DNA of 64,000 nucleotides, taken from contig OZ243959.1 in the NCBI GenBank assembly GCA_965214525.1, positions 372,001 to 436,000 on the forward strand. Reading direction: 5' to 3'. This document shows, piece by piece, positions 9,428 to 17,011 of this stretch (positions are counted from its first letter, which is position 1; each line of letters begins with the position of its first letter). The translations under genes were made by a program, and so were the position numbers. A model generated the notes under the pieces. It was not told the origin of the DNA. It saw only the letters and a program-made list of their open reading frames with translations, and searched no databases. Origin of the DNA: Qipengyuania_B sp965214525. GTDB lineage: Bacteria; Pseudomonadota; Alphaproteobacteria; Sphingomonadales; Sphingomonadaceae.

Positions 9428-10129
9428 ATGCCTTCCAGACTGCTGTTTGCCCTGCCCATCATGCTGCTGCCCGGATGTGACGACGCGGCGCCCGCCGTGC
9501 CCGAACAACGCGCCGAGGCGCCCGGTGCCGCAGCAGCGGCAGAGGTCGCCGGGCCGGAACGCACCATCCTCGCATTCGGAGACAGTCTGTTCGCAGGTTA
9601 CAACGTCGATGCAGCGCAGGCCTATCCTGCGCAACTGCAAGCCGCACTCAGAGAGCGCGGGATCAACGCAAACGTCGTCAATGCCGGCGTATCGGGCGAT
9701 ACCAGCGCGGCGGGACGCGCCCGGCTGACCTTTACCCTCGATGGTCAGGAACAGGCACCCGATCTTGCGATCGTGGAACTGGGCGGCAACGATCTGCTGC
9801 GCGGACTTCGTCCTTCGGAAACCCGCAGCAATCTGGATGCGATCCTGTCCGAACTCGACCGGCGTGGCATCCCGATCCTGCTGATGGGAATGCGCGCGCC
9901 CCCCAATCTCGGGCCGGACTTCGCACAAGAGTTCGATGCGATCTATCCCGAACTCGCGGCGAAATACGATGCCGAACTGATCCCGTTCTGGCTGGAGTCG
10001 ATCTACGACAAACCGCGCTTCATTCAGGCCGACCGCGTGCATCCGACGGCCGGGGGCATCACCGTATTGGTGGATAACACGGTCGATGACATCGCCCGCG
10101 CCGTTCCGCCGGACAGCGCCGCCGACTAG
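9428..10129 (+). CDS. Arylesterase / lysophospholipase, TesA-like SGNH hydrolase
   Basis: A 233-residue exported hydrolase of the SGNH/GDSL family, which cleaves aryl esters, acyl-CoA thioesters or lysophospholipids. Block I is AFGDSLFAG, block II GVSGDTS, block III GGNDLLRG, and block V DRVHPTAGG supplies the catalytic Asp and His. The N-terminus has a hydrophobic signal and a lipobox-like Leu-Pro-Gly-Cys, so it may be a lipoprotein. The start at 9428 is preceded by AAGGAGA at good distance; an upstream extension of the frame has no such support. Divergent from ybbA, and its stop overlaps the recF stop by four bases tail to tail. Confidence 0.9.
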   Translation: MPSRLLFALPIMLLPGCDDAAPAVPEQRAEAPGAAAAAEVAGPERTILAFGDSLFAGYNVDAAQAYPAQLQAALRERGINANVVNAGVSGDTSAAGRARLTFTLDGQEQAPDLAIVELGGNDLLRGLRPSETRSNLDAILSELDRRGIPILLMGMRAPPNLGPDFAQEFDAIYPELAAKYDAELIPFWLESIYDKPRFIQADRVHPTAGGITVLVDNTVDDIARAVPPDSAAD

Positions 10130-11223
10130 ACGCGCGGCAAGGCGGACCCGGCGTTGATGTTCCAGACGGTGGCCTCGGGAAGGATGCCGGTAAAGACCGT
10201 AGTATCCGTCCCGGTCATCCAAACCTGGTTTCCCGCCGCGCGCAAGCGATCGAACAAGGCCGCCCGACGCAGGGCATCCAGATGCGCTGCCACCTCATCG
10301 AGCAGCAACACGCTGGCTCGGCCTTTTGCGGCCAGGGCGGCATGGGCCAGCGTCATGGCGATCAGTATGGCCTTTTGCTCGCCCGTCGAGCAGCGCGCCG
10401 CCTCAGCCTGCTTGCTTGGCAGCATTATGCTGAGATCGTCGCGCTGCGGACCGATAAGCGTGCGACGAGCGATCCGGTCGGCCCCGCGATTGTCGTGCAA
10501 AGCCTGTGCCAATTGATCGCGATCCAGGGGCCCGCCAGCTTCGTAGGTCAGGGCCGGACGGGCAAAGGGTTCCACCGGGCACTTCGCGAGTTCCCCTTGC
10601 AATTGCGACACCAGCGACTGGCGGCCTTGCGCCAGGCGACTGCCCCATTCGGCCATCTGTTGCTCGATCCCGTCGAGCCATGCCGGATCGGCCGGGCGGT
10701 CTTCGGACAGTAGCTTGTTGCGTTCGCGCAGTGCGTTTGCGTAGCGGTTGCTCGCCCGCGCATGGGCCGGATCTATCGCCACGGCCAGCCGATCGAGATA
10801 GTGCCGGCGAACGCTCGCGGCGGCGGTGAACAAGCCGTCCATCGCTGGCGTCAGCCACCCGATCGCAAGCCATTCGCCCATCGACACCGCACTTGCCGCG
10901 CTTCCGTTGATGCGCACTTGTCGGCGAGAAGGTCGTTCGGCTTCGACATAAGTACCAAGACGCACGGGCGACGCCCCGCGATCTTCCGGTCCGGGCAGGC
11001 AATCGGCACCAATTGAAAAGGTCTGGCCGCCGCCTTGCCGCGTCATCTGGTCGAGCGGCGCCCGGCGCATCCCGCGGCCCGGTGCAAACAGGGACAGCGC
11101 TTCGAGCACGTTTGTCTTACCCGCCCCGTTCTCGCCCACCAGCAGATTGAAGCGGCCAGCCTGATCCAGCGTTGTCTGCGCATGATTGCGAAAGTCGGTC
11201 AAATCTATGCGGGTAAGTGCCAT
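10126..11223 (-). CDS. recF: DNA replication/repair protein RecF
   Basis: A 365-residue SMC-like ATPase that loads RecA at single-strand gaps with RecO and RecR. It starts Met-Ala-Leu-Thr-Arg-Ile-Asp-Leu-Thr-Asp-Phe-Arg-Asn, the typical RecF N-terminus, and has Walker A (GENGAGKTN, about residue 31) and a C-terminal LLLDEVAAHLD Walker B with the signature region (STGEQKAIL) just before. The start is the ATG at 11223; a longer frame upstream lacks conservation. Unlike the classical dnaA-dnaN-recF-gyrB cluster, it stands alone here, as often in alphaproteobacteria. Confidence 0.95.
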   Translation of the reverse strand: MALTRIDLTDFRNHAQTTLDQAGRFNLLVGENGAGKTNVLEALSLFAPGRGMRRAPLDQMTRQGGGQTFSIGADCLPGPEDRGASPVRLGTYVEAERPSRRQVRINGSAASAVSMGEWLAIGWLTPAMDGLFTAAASVRRHYLDRLAVAIDPAHARASNRYANALRERNKLLSEDRPADPAWLDGIEQQMAEWGSRLAQGRQSLVSQLQGELAKCPVEPFARPALTYEAGGPLDRDQLAQALHDNRGADRIARRTLIGPQRDDLSIMLPSKQAEAARCSTGEQKAILIAMTLAHAALAAKGRASVLLLDEVAAHLDALRRAALFDRLRAAGNQVWMTGTDTTVFTGILPEATVWNINAGSALPRV

Positions 11224-11282
11224 CGGTCCGCGTTCAGGTAAGAGCAAGCGGCTCGAACCGCCAGTCCGCATTGGCTGACCGC

Positions 11283-11309
11283 AAACGTTGGGAAATTACG
11301 CCAACGTTT
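11283..11309. promoter_or_regulatory. Inverted repeat, candidate enhancer site for a sigma-54 activator
   Basis: A perfect nine-base inverted repeat, AAACGTTGG and CCAACGTTT with a nine-base spacer. It is nested inside a second pair, TGACCGC (11276-11282) and GCGGTCA (11325-11331). Its centre is about 80 bases upstream of the -24 element of the sigma-54-type promoter at 11378, which is where bacterial enhancer-binding proteins bind. Assignment to a PspF-like activator is inference. Confidence 0.5.
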
Positions 11310-11377
11310 CGACCTACAGAGCGAGCGGTCACCCAAGCATGGCGGCAAGACCGCGCAGATCCAACGCTTTTTCGAAT

Positions 11378-11393
11378 TGGCACGTGGTTTGCA
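11378..11393 (+). promoter_or_regulatory. Sigma-54 (RpoN) -24/-12 promoter
   Basis: TGGCACGTGGTTTGCA matches the RpoN consensus TGGCAC-N5-TTGCA, with GG and GC exactly ten bases apart. It would start transcription near 11404, about 40 bases before the first small open reading frame of the pspC operon. Transcription of psp genes from sigma-54 promoters is established in enterobacteria; finding one here fits. Confidence 0.65.
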
Positions 11394-11440
11394 ACGCTCT
11401 GGATATCCGGTTGGATGGTCCGCCGGAACTGAACACAGGT

Positions 11441-11557
11441 ATGACCAACATGACGAACCGTTTGAACCGCGCCATTGCCGCCATTGCCGCGCTGTCTTTC
11501 TCTGCCGTTTTCCTGGCGACCGCGATCGTACCGGCCTCGCCGACAATGCTCGTCTGA
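11441..11557 (+). CDS. Small hydrophobic peptide, first gene of pspC operon
   Basis: A 38-residue peptide with a basic N-terminus (Asn-Arg-Leu-Asn-Arg) and one long hydrophobic segment, so a single-span membrane or exported peptide. It starts about 40 bases after the predicted sigma-54 promoter. The ATG at 11450 is a second possible start with an AGG at better distance. It resembles the next small gene in layout and in its Ala-rich hydrophobic core (AVFLATAIVPA versus AFILTMAIAPA), suggesting duplication. Too short for standard gene callers. Function unknown. Confidence 0.5.
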   Translation: MTNMTNRLNRAIAAIAALSFSAVFLATAIVPASPTMLV

Positions 11558-11596
11558 TTGCGCCAGCCTCGAACCCGATCCGTTAGGACACTTATC

Positions 11597-11725
11597 ATGC
11601 CGCGCACCAACCACATCCGCTCGAAAGCCCTGGCCGCCGTAACCTCGCTCGCCGTCTCGGCCTTCATCCTGACCATGGCCATCGCTCCCGCGATCCCTGC
11701 AGCCACCGGGGGAACGATGATATGA
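11597..11725 (+). CDS. Small hydrophobic peptide, second gene of pspC operon
   Basis: A 42-residue peptide with a basic start (Met-Pro-Arg-Thr-Asn-His-Ile-Arg-Ser-Lys) and a hydrophobic span ending in a short Ala/Gly/Thr tail. An AGGA motif lies eight bases before the ATG. Its TGA overlaps the pspC ATG (ATGA), which strongly suggests real, coupled translation. Likely paralogue of the upstream 38-residue peptide. Possible roles, such as membrane-stress sensing with PspC, are guesswork. Confidence 0.6.
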   Translation: MPRTNHIRSKALAAVTSLAVSAFILTMAIAPAIPAATGGTMI

Positions 11726-11931
11726 ATGATCTTCAGGATCGCCGCAAAACACCGCAACGCAGCTTCCGCCTCGATAAACAGCGCGCCAAGCTCATGGGCG
11801 TCTGCTCCGGCATCGCCGAATATCTCAACGTCGATGTAACCCTGGTGCGGATCGCATTCGTTCTTGGCGCGGTGCTGGGCGTAGGCAGCTTCGTGCTGAT
11901 CTACCTCGCCATCGGTCTGATCGCGAATTGA
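11722..11931 (+). CDS. PspC domain protein
   Basis: A 69-residue inner-membrane protein: basic N-terminus, then the PspC domain motif (MGVCSGIAEYLNVDVTLVRIAFVL) and a closing hydrophobic span. PspC in the phage-shock response senses membrane stress and relays to PspA/PspF in enterobacteria. pspA, pspB and pspF are not in this window. It is the last gene of a three-gene unit behind a predicted sigma-54 promoter and is translationally coupled to the small peptide before it. Confidence 0.85.
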   Translation: MNDLQDRRKTPQRSFRLDKQRAKLMGVCSGIAEYLNVDVTLVRIAFVLGAVLGVGSFVLIYLAIGLIAN

Positions 11932-11960
11932 GGGGGCAGGCGCCGCCCCTGCCTTGCCTG

Positions 11961-12743
11961 TCACATGGCGGAGATGCCGCCATCCAGTTTCAGTTCCGCC
12001 CCGGTCATGAACCGGCTTTCGTCAGACGCCAGATACAGCACCCCATAGGCGATCTCTTCGGGTTCTCCCACCCGCCCGAGCGGGATCTGCCGGGCGAGCT
12101 TGCCCATCACCACGTCCTTTTCGAGATTGGCGCGCTTCCCGATCCCGTCGAGGATGGGCGTATCGACGAACGTCGGATGCACCGAATTGCAGCGAATATC
12201 CCACCCGCGCTTGCCGCAATACAGCGCCACCGATTTCGTCAGCATCCAGATAGCCGCCTTGGACGCGTTGTAGGCGGGCATCGTATCGCTGGCGATCATC
12301 CCGGCGATGGAACTGATGTTGATGATGGATCCGGGCTGGTTGTCCCGCATCAGTGGGAGCGCCTTTTGCGATCCCAGAAACGCACTGTCGACGTTCACGG
12401 CGAAGCTGCGCTTCCAATCGTCGAACGAGCATTGTTCGATATTGCCGCCCGCACCGATCCCTGCATTGTTGACCAGGACCGACAGACCGCCCAGTTGTTC
12501 CCGCGCCGCGTCGATCGCGGCATCCCAATCGCCCTCGCTCGTCACGTCGTGTTGCATTGAGAAAGCGGTTCCGCTCCCGTGTTCGGCATTGATAGCTTCG
12601 GCGGTCTTGCGCGCGCCGTCGCCATTCAGGTCGGTGCACAAGACCCGTGCCCCTTCCTTGGCGAGCATCGTGCAGTGGGCCGCACCCAGACCTTGCGCCG
12701 CGCCCGTTACCAGCGCCAGCTTCCCCTCAACCCGTCCTGCCAT
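11961..12743 (-). CDS. SDR family oxidoreductase (glucose dehydrogenase / hydroxysteroid dehydrogenase-like)
   Basis: A 260-residue classical short-chain dehydrogenase using NAD(P). Visible: the nucleotide-binding TGAAQGLG (about residues 14-21), Asp for NAD preference in LCTDLN, NNAG, the catalytic Ser in NISSIAG and the YNASK dyad. The C-terminus ends Gly-Gly-Ile-Ser-Ala-Met, as in many tetrameric SDRs. It is the last gene of the lemA-TPM-TPM-NUDIX unit, three bases after the NUDIX stop. Substrate cannot be read from sequence. Confidence 0.9.
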   Translation of the reverse strand: MAGRVEGKLALVTGAAQGLGAAHCTMLAKEGARVLCTDLNGDGARKTAEAINAEHGSGTAFSMQHDVTSEGDWDAAIDAAREQLGGLSVLVNNAGIGAGGNIEQCSFDDWKRSFAVNVDSAFLGSQKALPLMRDNQPGSIINISSIAGMIASDTMPAYNASKAAIWMLTKSVALYCGKRGWDIRCNSVHPTFVDTPILDGIGKRANLEKDVVMGKLARQIPLGRVGEPEEIAYGVLYLASDESRFMTGAELKLDGGISAM

Positions 12744-12746
12744 CGT

Positions 12747-13313
12747 TCAATCCCCTTCGTTGGATCCTGCCATCATCAGCAACATTGCAATGCGCACGTC
12801 GACGCCATGCCCTTCCGCGCGCCAGGCTTCGACATAATCCGCTAGCTTGGACAAAAGCACGCGATGGACGGTAATGTCCTCGCCTGGGGTTCCGCCGCCG
12901 TCGCCGATTTGCTTCAAGCCGTGGGCGCGCAACAGCGTGAAGCTTTCGCTCACCATGCCGGGCGAGGAGTAGAAATCGCCGACCGTCTCGAACCGCTCCG
13001 CGCTATAGCCGGTCTCTTCTTCCAGCTCGCGATGCGCGGCGGCAAGGGTGCCCTCGTTTTCCTGCCCCGCGTGATCGCCGATCAGGCCCGCGGGTATCTC
13101 CAGGCATTGTTTGCCGAGGGGCACGCGATATTGCGAGACAAGGATGAGGTGATCGCCGTCGATCGCAATGATGGCGGCGGCCCTGATACCACGTGAACGG
13201 CTGGCATATTCCCACCGGCCGCGGCGTTTGGCAGTGACGAACTTGCCTTGCCACATCACTTCTTCCGGCTTGTCGGCATCGGGCGGAAATGGCTCGTTCA
13301 TGGCCAACGTCAT
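12747..13313 (-). CDS. NUDIX hydrolase, ADP-ribose pyrophosphatase-like
   Basis: A 188-residue hydrolase that cleaves nucleoside diphosphates linked to another moiety. The NUDIX box is present (AAAHRELEEETGY, with Gly-Leu-Ile-Gly upstream at slightly long spacing), and QYRVPLGKQCLEIPAGLI before it is typical of the ADP-ribose/ADP-sugar pyrophosphatase branch. The start at 13313 overlaps the stop of the TPM gene by four bases; Met at 13301 is an alternative. Part of a tight operon. Confidence 0.88.
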   Translation of the reverse strand: MTLAMNEPFPPDADKPEEVMWQGKFVTAKRRGRWEYASRSRGIRAAAIIAIDGDHLILVSQYRVPLGKQCLEIPAGLIGDHAGQENEGTLAAAHRELEEETGYSAERFETVGDFYSSPGMVSESFTLLRAHGLKQIGDGGGTPGEDITVHRVLLSKLADYVEAWRAEGHGVDVRIAMLLMMAGSNEGD

Positions 13314-13984
13314 AGCTGGATCAGGCGATCCGGCAACTCGTTCTGGTCGTCGGCGGCACGCGGAAAATGTTCCGACAGGATCGCGCCGACGTCGCGCACG
13401 CCGATGGCCAGTCCCTCGGCAATATGGCCCTGCCTTATCTCGGCGAGCATATCGGCCATCGCGTCGCCCCAGACCTCGGCGGGAACCCGGGCGGCGATCG
13501 GCTCGTCCGCGACGATCTCGGCGCGGTGCTCGCGCATCGAGATATAGAGCAACACACCGGTGCGGCCATGCGTGCGACGTTCTGCGCCCACCTTGAAGTG
13601 GCGGATGGCGACCGCGTGGACACGGGCCGTGCGAACGGGACCGGGCACGGCGGCGAAGCGGACGGGATCGAGCGACAGGATCGCCCATGCAAGGGTGAAA
13701 GCGATCAAGCCGAGCGCAATGGTCATGCTGGCAAGTTCCCCAACGGTCCAGCTGTGTCCCCAGCCGCCGAACCAGGCGTCCCAAAGATCGAGGAAAGGTT
13801 GGGGCAGGGCGGCGAAGACGCTCATTGCGGTGAACGCGATCGCGGCGGCATAGACTAGGATCACGTCGGAATAGCCGTCCGACCGGTCGGCCAGCACGGT
13901 GACGATCTCGCCACTGGTGGTGCTTTCCGCTTGTTCGACAGCACGAGTGACGATCGCCTGCTGTGTATCGGTCAGATAGGGCAT
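13310..13984 (-). CDS. TPM domain membrane protein
   Basis: A 224-residue protein with the TPM fold (TLP18.3/Psb32/MOLO-1). The first part of the domain (residues 1-40, SGEIVTVLADRSDGYSD) is separated from the rest (HGRTGVLLYISMREHRAEIVAD, about 140-215) by two hydrophobic segments near residues 42-60 and 84-105, so it is probably membrane-anchored. It directly follows the Gly-rich TPM protein gene and precedes the NUDIX gene with an ATGA overlap. Function unknown; TPM proteins often pair with LemA, as here. Confidence 0.82.
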   Translation of the reverse strand: MPYLTDTQQAIVTRAVEQAESTTSGEIVTVLADRSDGYSDVILVYAAAIAFTAMSVFAALPQPFLDLWDAWFGGWGHSWTVGELASMTIALGLIAFTLAWAILSLDPVRFAAVPGPVRTARVHAVAIRHFKVGAERRTHGRTGVLLYISMREHRAEIVADEPIAARVPAEVWGDAMADMLAEIRQGHIAEGLAIGVRDVGAILSEHFPRAADDQNELPDRLIQL

Positions 13985-13987
13985 GGA

Positions 13988-14836
13988 CTACCAGCCGCCC
14001 CCGGCGCCACCGCCGTTGAAGCCGCCGCCTCCGCCACCGAATCCGCCAAAGCCACCTCCGCCGCTAAAACCTCCGCCCCCGCCAAAGCCGCCGCCAAAAC
14101 CATCGTTTCCGCCGAGCCCTCTCGCGACCGCCTTGCCAGCTTCCCACAGAATGATGTCCCCAACCACGCCCCCCATGCCCGAACGGCGATAGCGCCGTCG
14201 GCGACTACCGCCTCTCAAAGCTGGCAGTACGAAGAAGAAGAAGAGGAAACCGACCCAAAAGATAGCACCGACGGGAAAGCCGCCCTCCTCGCCCCGTCGT
14301 GCCTCGGCGGCTGCTTCGGCTTCGGCAATGGCCTCGGCCTGTGCAGGATCGACGTTCAATCGTTCGATAATAGCGTCGACGCCCGCTGCGATACCGCCGG
14401 CATAGTCGTCCTGCCGGAAAGCCGGGACGATCGTCTCGCGGATGATCCGCCCGGTCGAGATGTCGGTGAGCGTGCCTTGGACGCCGCGCGCGGTCGCGAT
14501 GAACACTTCCCGGTCATTCGGGGCGACCAACATCAATACGCCCGCCTCCGTCTCCGTGCCGCTCACCCCCCAGGCTTCGGCAAGATCGCGCGCGTATATC
14601 GAGGGCTCCAATCCCTCCAGCGAGTTGATCGTAGCGACGATGATCGCGCGGCCTGTCTCGGCATTGTAGGCACGCAGCCGCTGGTCCAGCGCCTGTTCCT
14701 CCGCCGGCGGAATTATACCCGCCTGGTCCAGCACCGGTCCATCCGGCCGCGGCGGGAATTCCTGCGCCGCCAGCGGACCTGCGAACAGTGTCAGGACGAC
14801 GATCAGGAACCGGAACAACACTTTGGTACGGATCAA
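13988..14836 (-). CDS. TPM domain protein with Gly-rich tail, YgcG family
   Basis: A 282-residue exported protein. Signal peptide (about residues 1-25, ending Ala-Ala-Gln), TPM domain (about 30-150, with YARDLAEAWGVSG and GVLMLVAPNDREVFIATARGVQG), an acidic/Ala linker, one transmembrane helix (about 190-212) followed by a basic stop-transfer run, then a tail made almost only of Gly, Phe and Ser. This is the YgcG layout. Its start overlaps lemA by four bases. Confidence 0.88.
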   Translation of the reverse strand: MIRTKVLFRFLIVVLTLFAGPLAAQEFPPRPDGPVLDQAGIIPPAEEQALDQRLRAYNAETGRAIIVATINSLEGLEPSIYARDLAEAWGVSGTETEAGVLMLVAPNDREVFIATARGVQGTLTDISTGRIIRETIVPAFRQDDYAGGIAAGVDAIIERLNVDPAQAEAIAEAEAAAEARRGEEGGFPVGAIFWVGFLFFFFVLPALRGGSRRRRYRRSGMGGVVGDIILWEAGKAVARGLGGNDGFGGGFGGGGGFSGGGGFGGFGGGGGGFNGGGAGGGW

Positions 14837-15498
14837 TTGTCCGTACCGGTACGCGGCAGGTCGATATTATCGTTCGCGGGCGTCCGCGTTCCCTCGTCCG
14901 TCAACCCGTCGAAATTGACGGTCGGTGCATTCTGCGCGCCTGCGTCGGCGCTGAACGTTTCCATCGGTTCGGCCCCGTGGATGATGTTCGCACCAATCGT
15001 ATCGGGGAACGTACGGATGGTGGTGTTGTAGTCGCGCACCGCCTCGTTGTAGCGGGTGCGTTCCACGTTGATGCGGTTCTCCGTGCCTTCCAGCGCGACC
15101 ATCAAATCGGCGAAGCGCTGTTGGCTGCGCAGTTCGGGATAGCGCTCGACGGTTACCAGAAGCCGGGAAAGCGCGCTGCCAAGTTGGCCTTGCGCCTGCT
15201 CGAACTGCCGGAACTGCTCGGGGTTGGAGAGGTCATCACCGTCCAACTGGATCGACGTCGCCTGGCTGCGCGCTTCGATCACCTGTGTCAGGATGTCCTC
15301 TTCCGACGCGGCGGAAGCGCGAACCGATGTCACCAGATTGGGGATCAGATCGGCCCGTCGCTGATACGCAGCCTCGACATTGGCCCATTGCGCCTTGGCC
15401 GCCTCTTCCTTGGTGGGAACCGAATTGATCCCGCAGGCCGACAGGCCGAAGGCCAAAAGGGCTAGGGCAGCGATGCGGATGATGGCAGCGGGTTTCAT
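14833..15498 (-). CDS. LemA family lipoprotein
   Basis: A 221-residue LemA family protein. Start at 15498 chosen because it gives a clean lipoprotein signal (LSAC, Cys about residue 22); the longer frame upstream does not. The LemA core is clear: AQWANVEAAYQRRADLIPNLV, then helical segments and LRSQQRFADLMVALEGTENRINVERTRYNEAVRDYN. LemA proteins are helical, membrane-attached and of unclear function, and commonly precede TPM genes, as here. First gene of the five-gene operon ending with the SDR at 11961. Confidence 0.9.
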   Translation of the reverse strand: MKPAAIIRIAALALLAFGLSACGINSVPTKEEAAKAQWANVEAAYQRRADLIPNLVTSVRASAASEEDILTQVIEARSQATSIQLDGDDLSNPEQFRQFEQAQGQLGSALSRLLVTVERYPELRSQQRFADLMVALEGTENRINVERTRYNEAVRDYNTTIRTFPDTIGANIIHGAEPMETFSADAGAQNAPTVNFDGLTDEGTRTPANDNIDLPRTGTDN

Positions 15499-15623
15499 GG
15501 ACCTGTGTTTCCTCAAGCGATTTGCGACTGTCTTAGTCCAATAGCACAGGCACGCGGGCATACAAGCTTGGCGCGTTGCAATCCTTGTGGCAGGGCGCGG
15601 GCGTTTTTGGTGAAGGATGTGTC

Positions 15624-16133
15624 ATGGGTTTATTGGGGGAATTCAAGAAGTTCATCGCGCGCGGCAATGTGCTCGACTTGGCCGTGGGCGTGCTGATCGG
15701 CGCAGCGTTCGGCAAGATCACCACCTCGCTGACGCAGAGCATCATCATGCCGCTGGTTGGCTGGGTGTTCGGCGATGTGGATTTCTCCAACTGGTTCCTG
15801 CTGCTTGGTGACGTTCCCGCCGGCTATACCGGCGCGCGCGACAATTATGCCGAGTTGAAGGAAGCAGGAGTGACCATGCTGGGTTACGGCGATTTGCTGA
15901 CGCAGATCCTGAATTTCCTGATCTTGGCATCAGCGTTGTTCTTCCTGTTGAAGGCGGTGAACCGGGTGCTGGATGAGATGCAGCAGAAGCAGGCGGATAG
16001 CGATGATACCGCAGCCGACAAGGACATTCCCACCGATCCGCAACTCGATGTGCTGAAACAGATCCTCGCTGAATTGCGCGATGCCGGTACCCACATTGCG
16101 GACCGCACGGCCGACCGCCCATCGCACGGCTAG
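15624..16133 (+). CDS. mscL: Large-conductance mechanosensitive channel MscL
   Basis: A 169-residue channel that opens under membrane tension to release solutes in hypo-osmotic shock. The N-terminal helix and TM1 (EFKKFIARGNVLDLAVGVLIGAAFGKITTSL) are diagnostic; TM2 is LLTQILNFLILASALFFLLKAVN, followed by a charged cytoplasmic helix. It is longer than the E. coli protein, mainly in the periplasmic loop and acidic C-terminal linker. GAAGGA lies seven bases before the ATG at 15624. Confidence 0.95.
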   Translation: MGLLGEFKKFIARGNVLDLAVGVLIGAAFGKITTSLTQSIIMPLVGWVFGDVDFSNWFLLLGDVPAGYTGARDNYAELKEAGVTMLGYGDLLTQILNFLILASALFFLLKAVNRVLDEMQQKQADSDDTAADKDIPTDPQLDVLKQILAELRDAGTHIADRTADRPSHG

Positions 16134-16254
16134 CGCGAGAGCCAAGTTCACCGCAGGCGGGCGTCCAGCGTTTGAGGATCATGCGAACAGTTCGTCCACT
16201 TCCCATTAAGCGTTTTGTTGCTATATGGGGCGTGCCGGTCTCGATCGGCTATGA

Positions 16255-16565
16255 CGATAAAGTGCATTGTGTAATAGGCACAACGGACCCGGGGGCAGTA
16301 CCCGGCGGCTCCACCAAAATCCTCGCTGCGGCGGGTGTCTTGACGGGGCCGAACTAGGATCGACGTGTGTTGAAAGGCAATGTTTTCGTCCGGGCTGAGT
16401 AACCCGCATAAGGCTCAAAACACACAAGTGCCAACGATAACGAAGCACTCGCTCTTGCTGCGTAACTGATGGCCTAACGGCCTGACATTACAAAGCTAAA
16501 GCGCGGTTGGACCGACCGGGCAACAGAACGGATACCGGGGCTCCGGGGGTAGCTAGCAACAGAAA
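16255..16565 (+). ncRNA. ssrA: tmRNA, circularly permuted two-piece alphaproteobacterial form
   Basis: Ribosome-rescue RNA. The acceptor piece comes first: a T-arm-like stem (CCGGG, loop, CCCGG at about 16288-16305), acceptor strand CGGCTCC and ACCA ending at 16316. The coding piece begins at 16345 with GGGGCCG, which pairs with CGGCTCC over seven positions including the G3-U70 wobble used by alanyl-tRNA synthetase. A pseudoknot-like element (CGGGCTGAG / CCCG / CTC, about 16390-16415) precedes the tag frame at 16430-16465, which encodes ANDNEALALAA and a TAA stop. Hairpins GGCC-TAAC-GGCC and a GGGGGT/ACCCCC stem follow. CAATG in the coding piece can pair with CATTG in the acceptor piece (P2). 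Outer ends are approximate. Confidence 0.92.
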
Positions 16566-16690
16566 CCCCCACCTAACGTCTCTCAAGCGATAAGCACGGC
16601 GCCGTTGCTGGGAACGATTGCGTATCGCGCAATATAATCGTTCTTCCAGCGCGACCATCAAATCGGCAACGCACCCTTTCCCTTTGCTTC

Positions 16691-16918
16691 TCAGGCTTCG
16701 CGTGCCATTCGCTCGTGCGCCAGGCAGTCCAGTATCTTCGCCCCTGCCATGAAGACCGCCCCGCTGCACGCGAAGAAGAGCAGCCAGCCGCCCCAGCCGG
16801 GATATTGTTCGACGTAATGTGCGCCGCGTGCACAGGCGCCCAGCGCAAGCGCATAGATAATCATGAACGCTTCAATGCGCGTCTTGATTACAAACAGCCT
16901 GCCAATCTTCTTGAACAC
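16691..16918 (-). CDS. Small hypothetical membrane protein
   Basis: A 75-residue protein, starting at a GTG (16918) with AAGGA seven bases ahead; a TTG one codon earlier is possible. It has a short basic N-terminus (Lys-Lys-Ile-Gly-Arg), a hydrophobic span around residues 18-33, a Tyr/Pro/Trp/Gly loop, a second span (WLLFFACSGAVFMAGAKIL), and a charged end. No known domain. It lies between ssrA and astB. The two-helix layout and ribosome-binding site make it likely real. Confidence 0.6.
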   Translation of the reverse strand: MFKKIGRLFVIKTRIEAFMIIYALALGACARGAHYVEQYPGWGGWLLFFACSGAVFMAGAKILDCLAHERMAREA

Positions 16919-16957
16919 CAATCCATCCTTATCGCCGAGGACAACCCGTCGGTTCGA

Positions 16958-17011
16958 GGTTAATAAGCCGTTAGGATATCAGATCACGAACCCAAGTCTA
17001 ACGGATTAACC
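16958..17011 (-). terminator. Inverted repeat spanning the astB stop, possible terminator
   Basis: GGTTAAT and CCGTTAG on the left are matched by CTAACGG and ATTAACC on the right, a 14-pair stem with a three-base bulge and a 23-base loop. The right arm overlaps the astB stop codon. There is no T run, so it could be a 3-prime stabilising hairpin rather than an intrinsic terminator. Confidence 0.35.

Noticed and set aside
13931..15031. A 366-codon plus-strand frame
   Set aside because: Antisense to the TPM and LemA genes; composition reflects the Gly-rich tail read backwards.
16172..16357. 61-codon plus-strand frame
   Set aside because: Falls in the acceptor half and spacer of the tmRNA gene.
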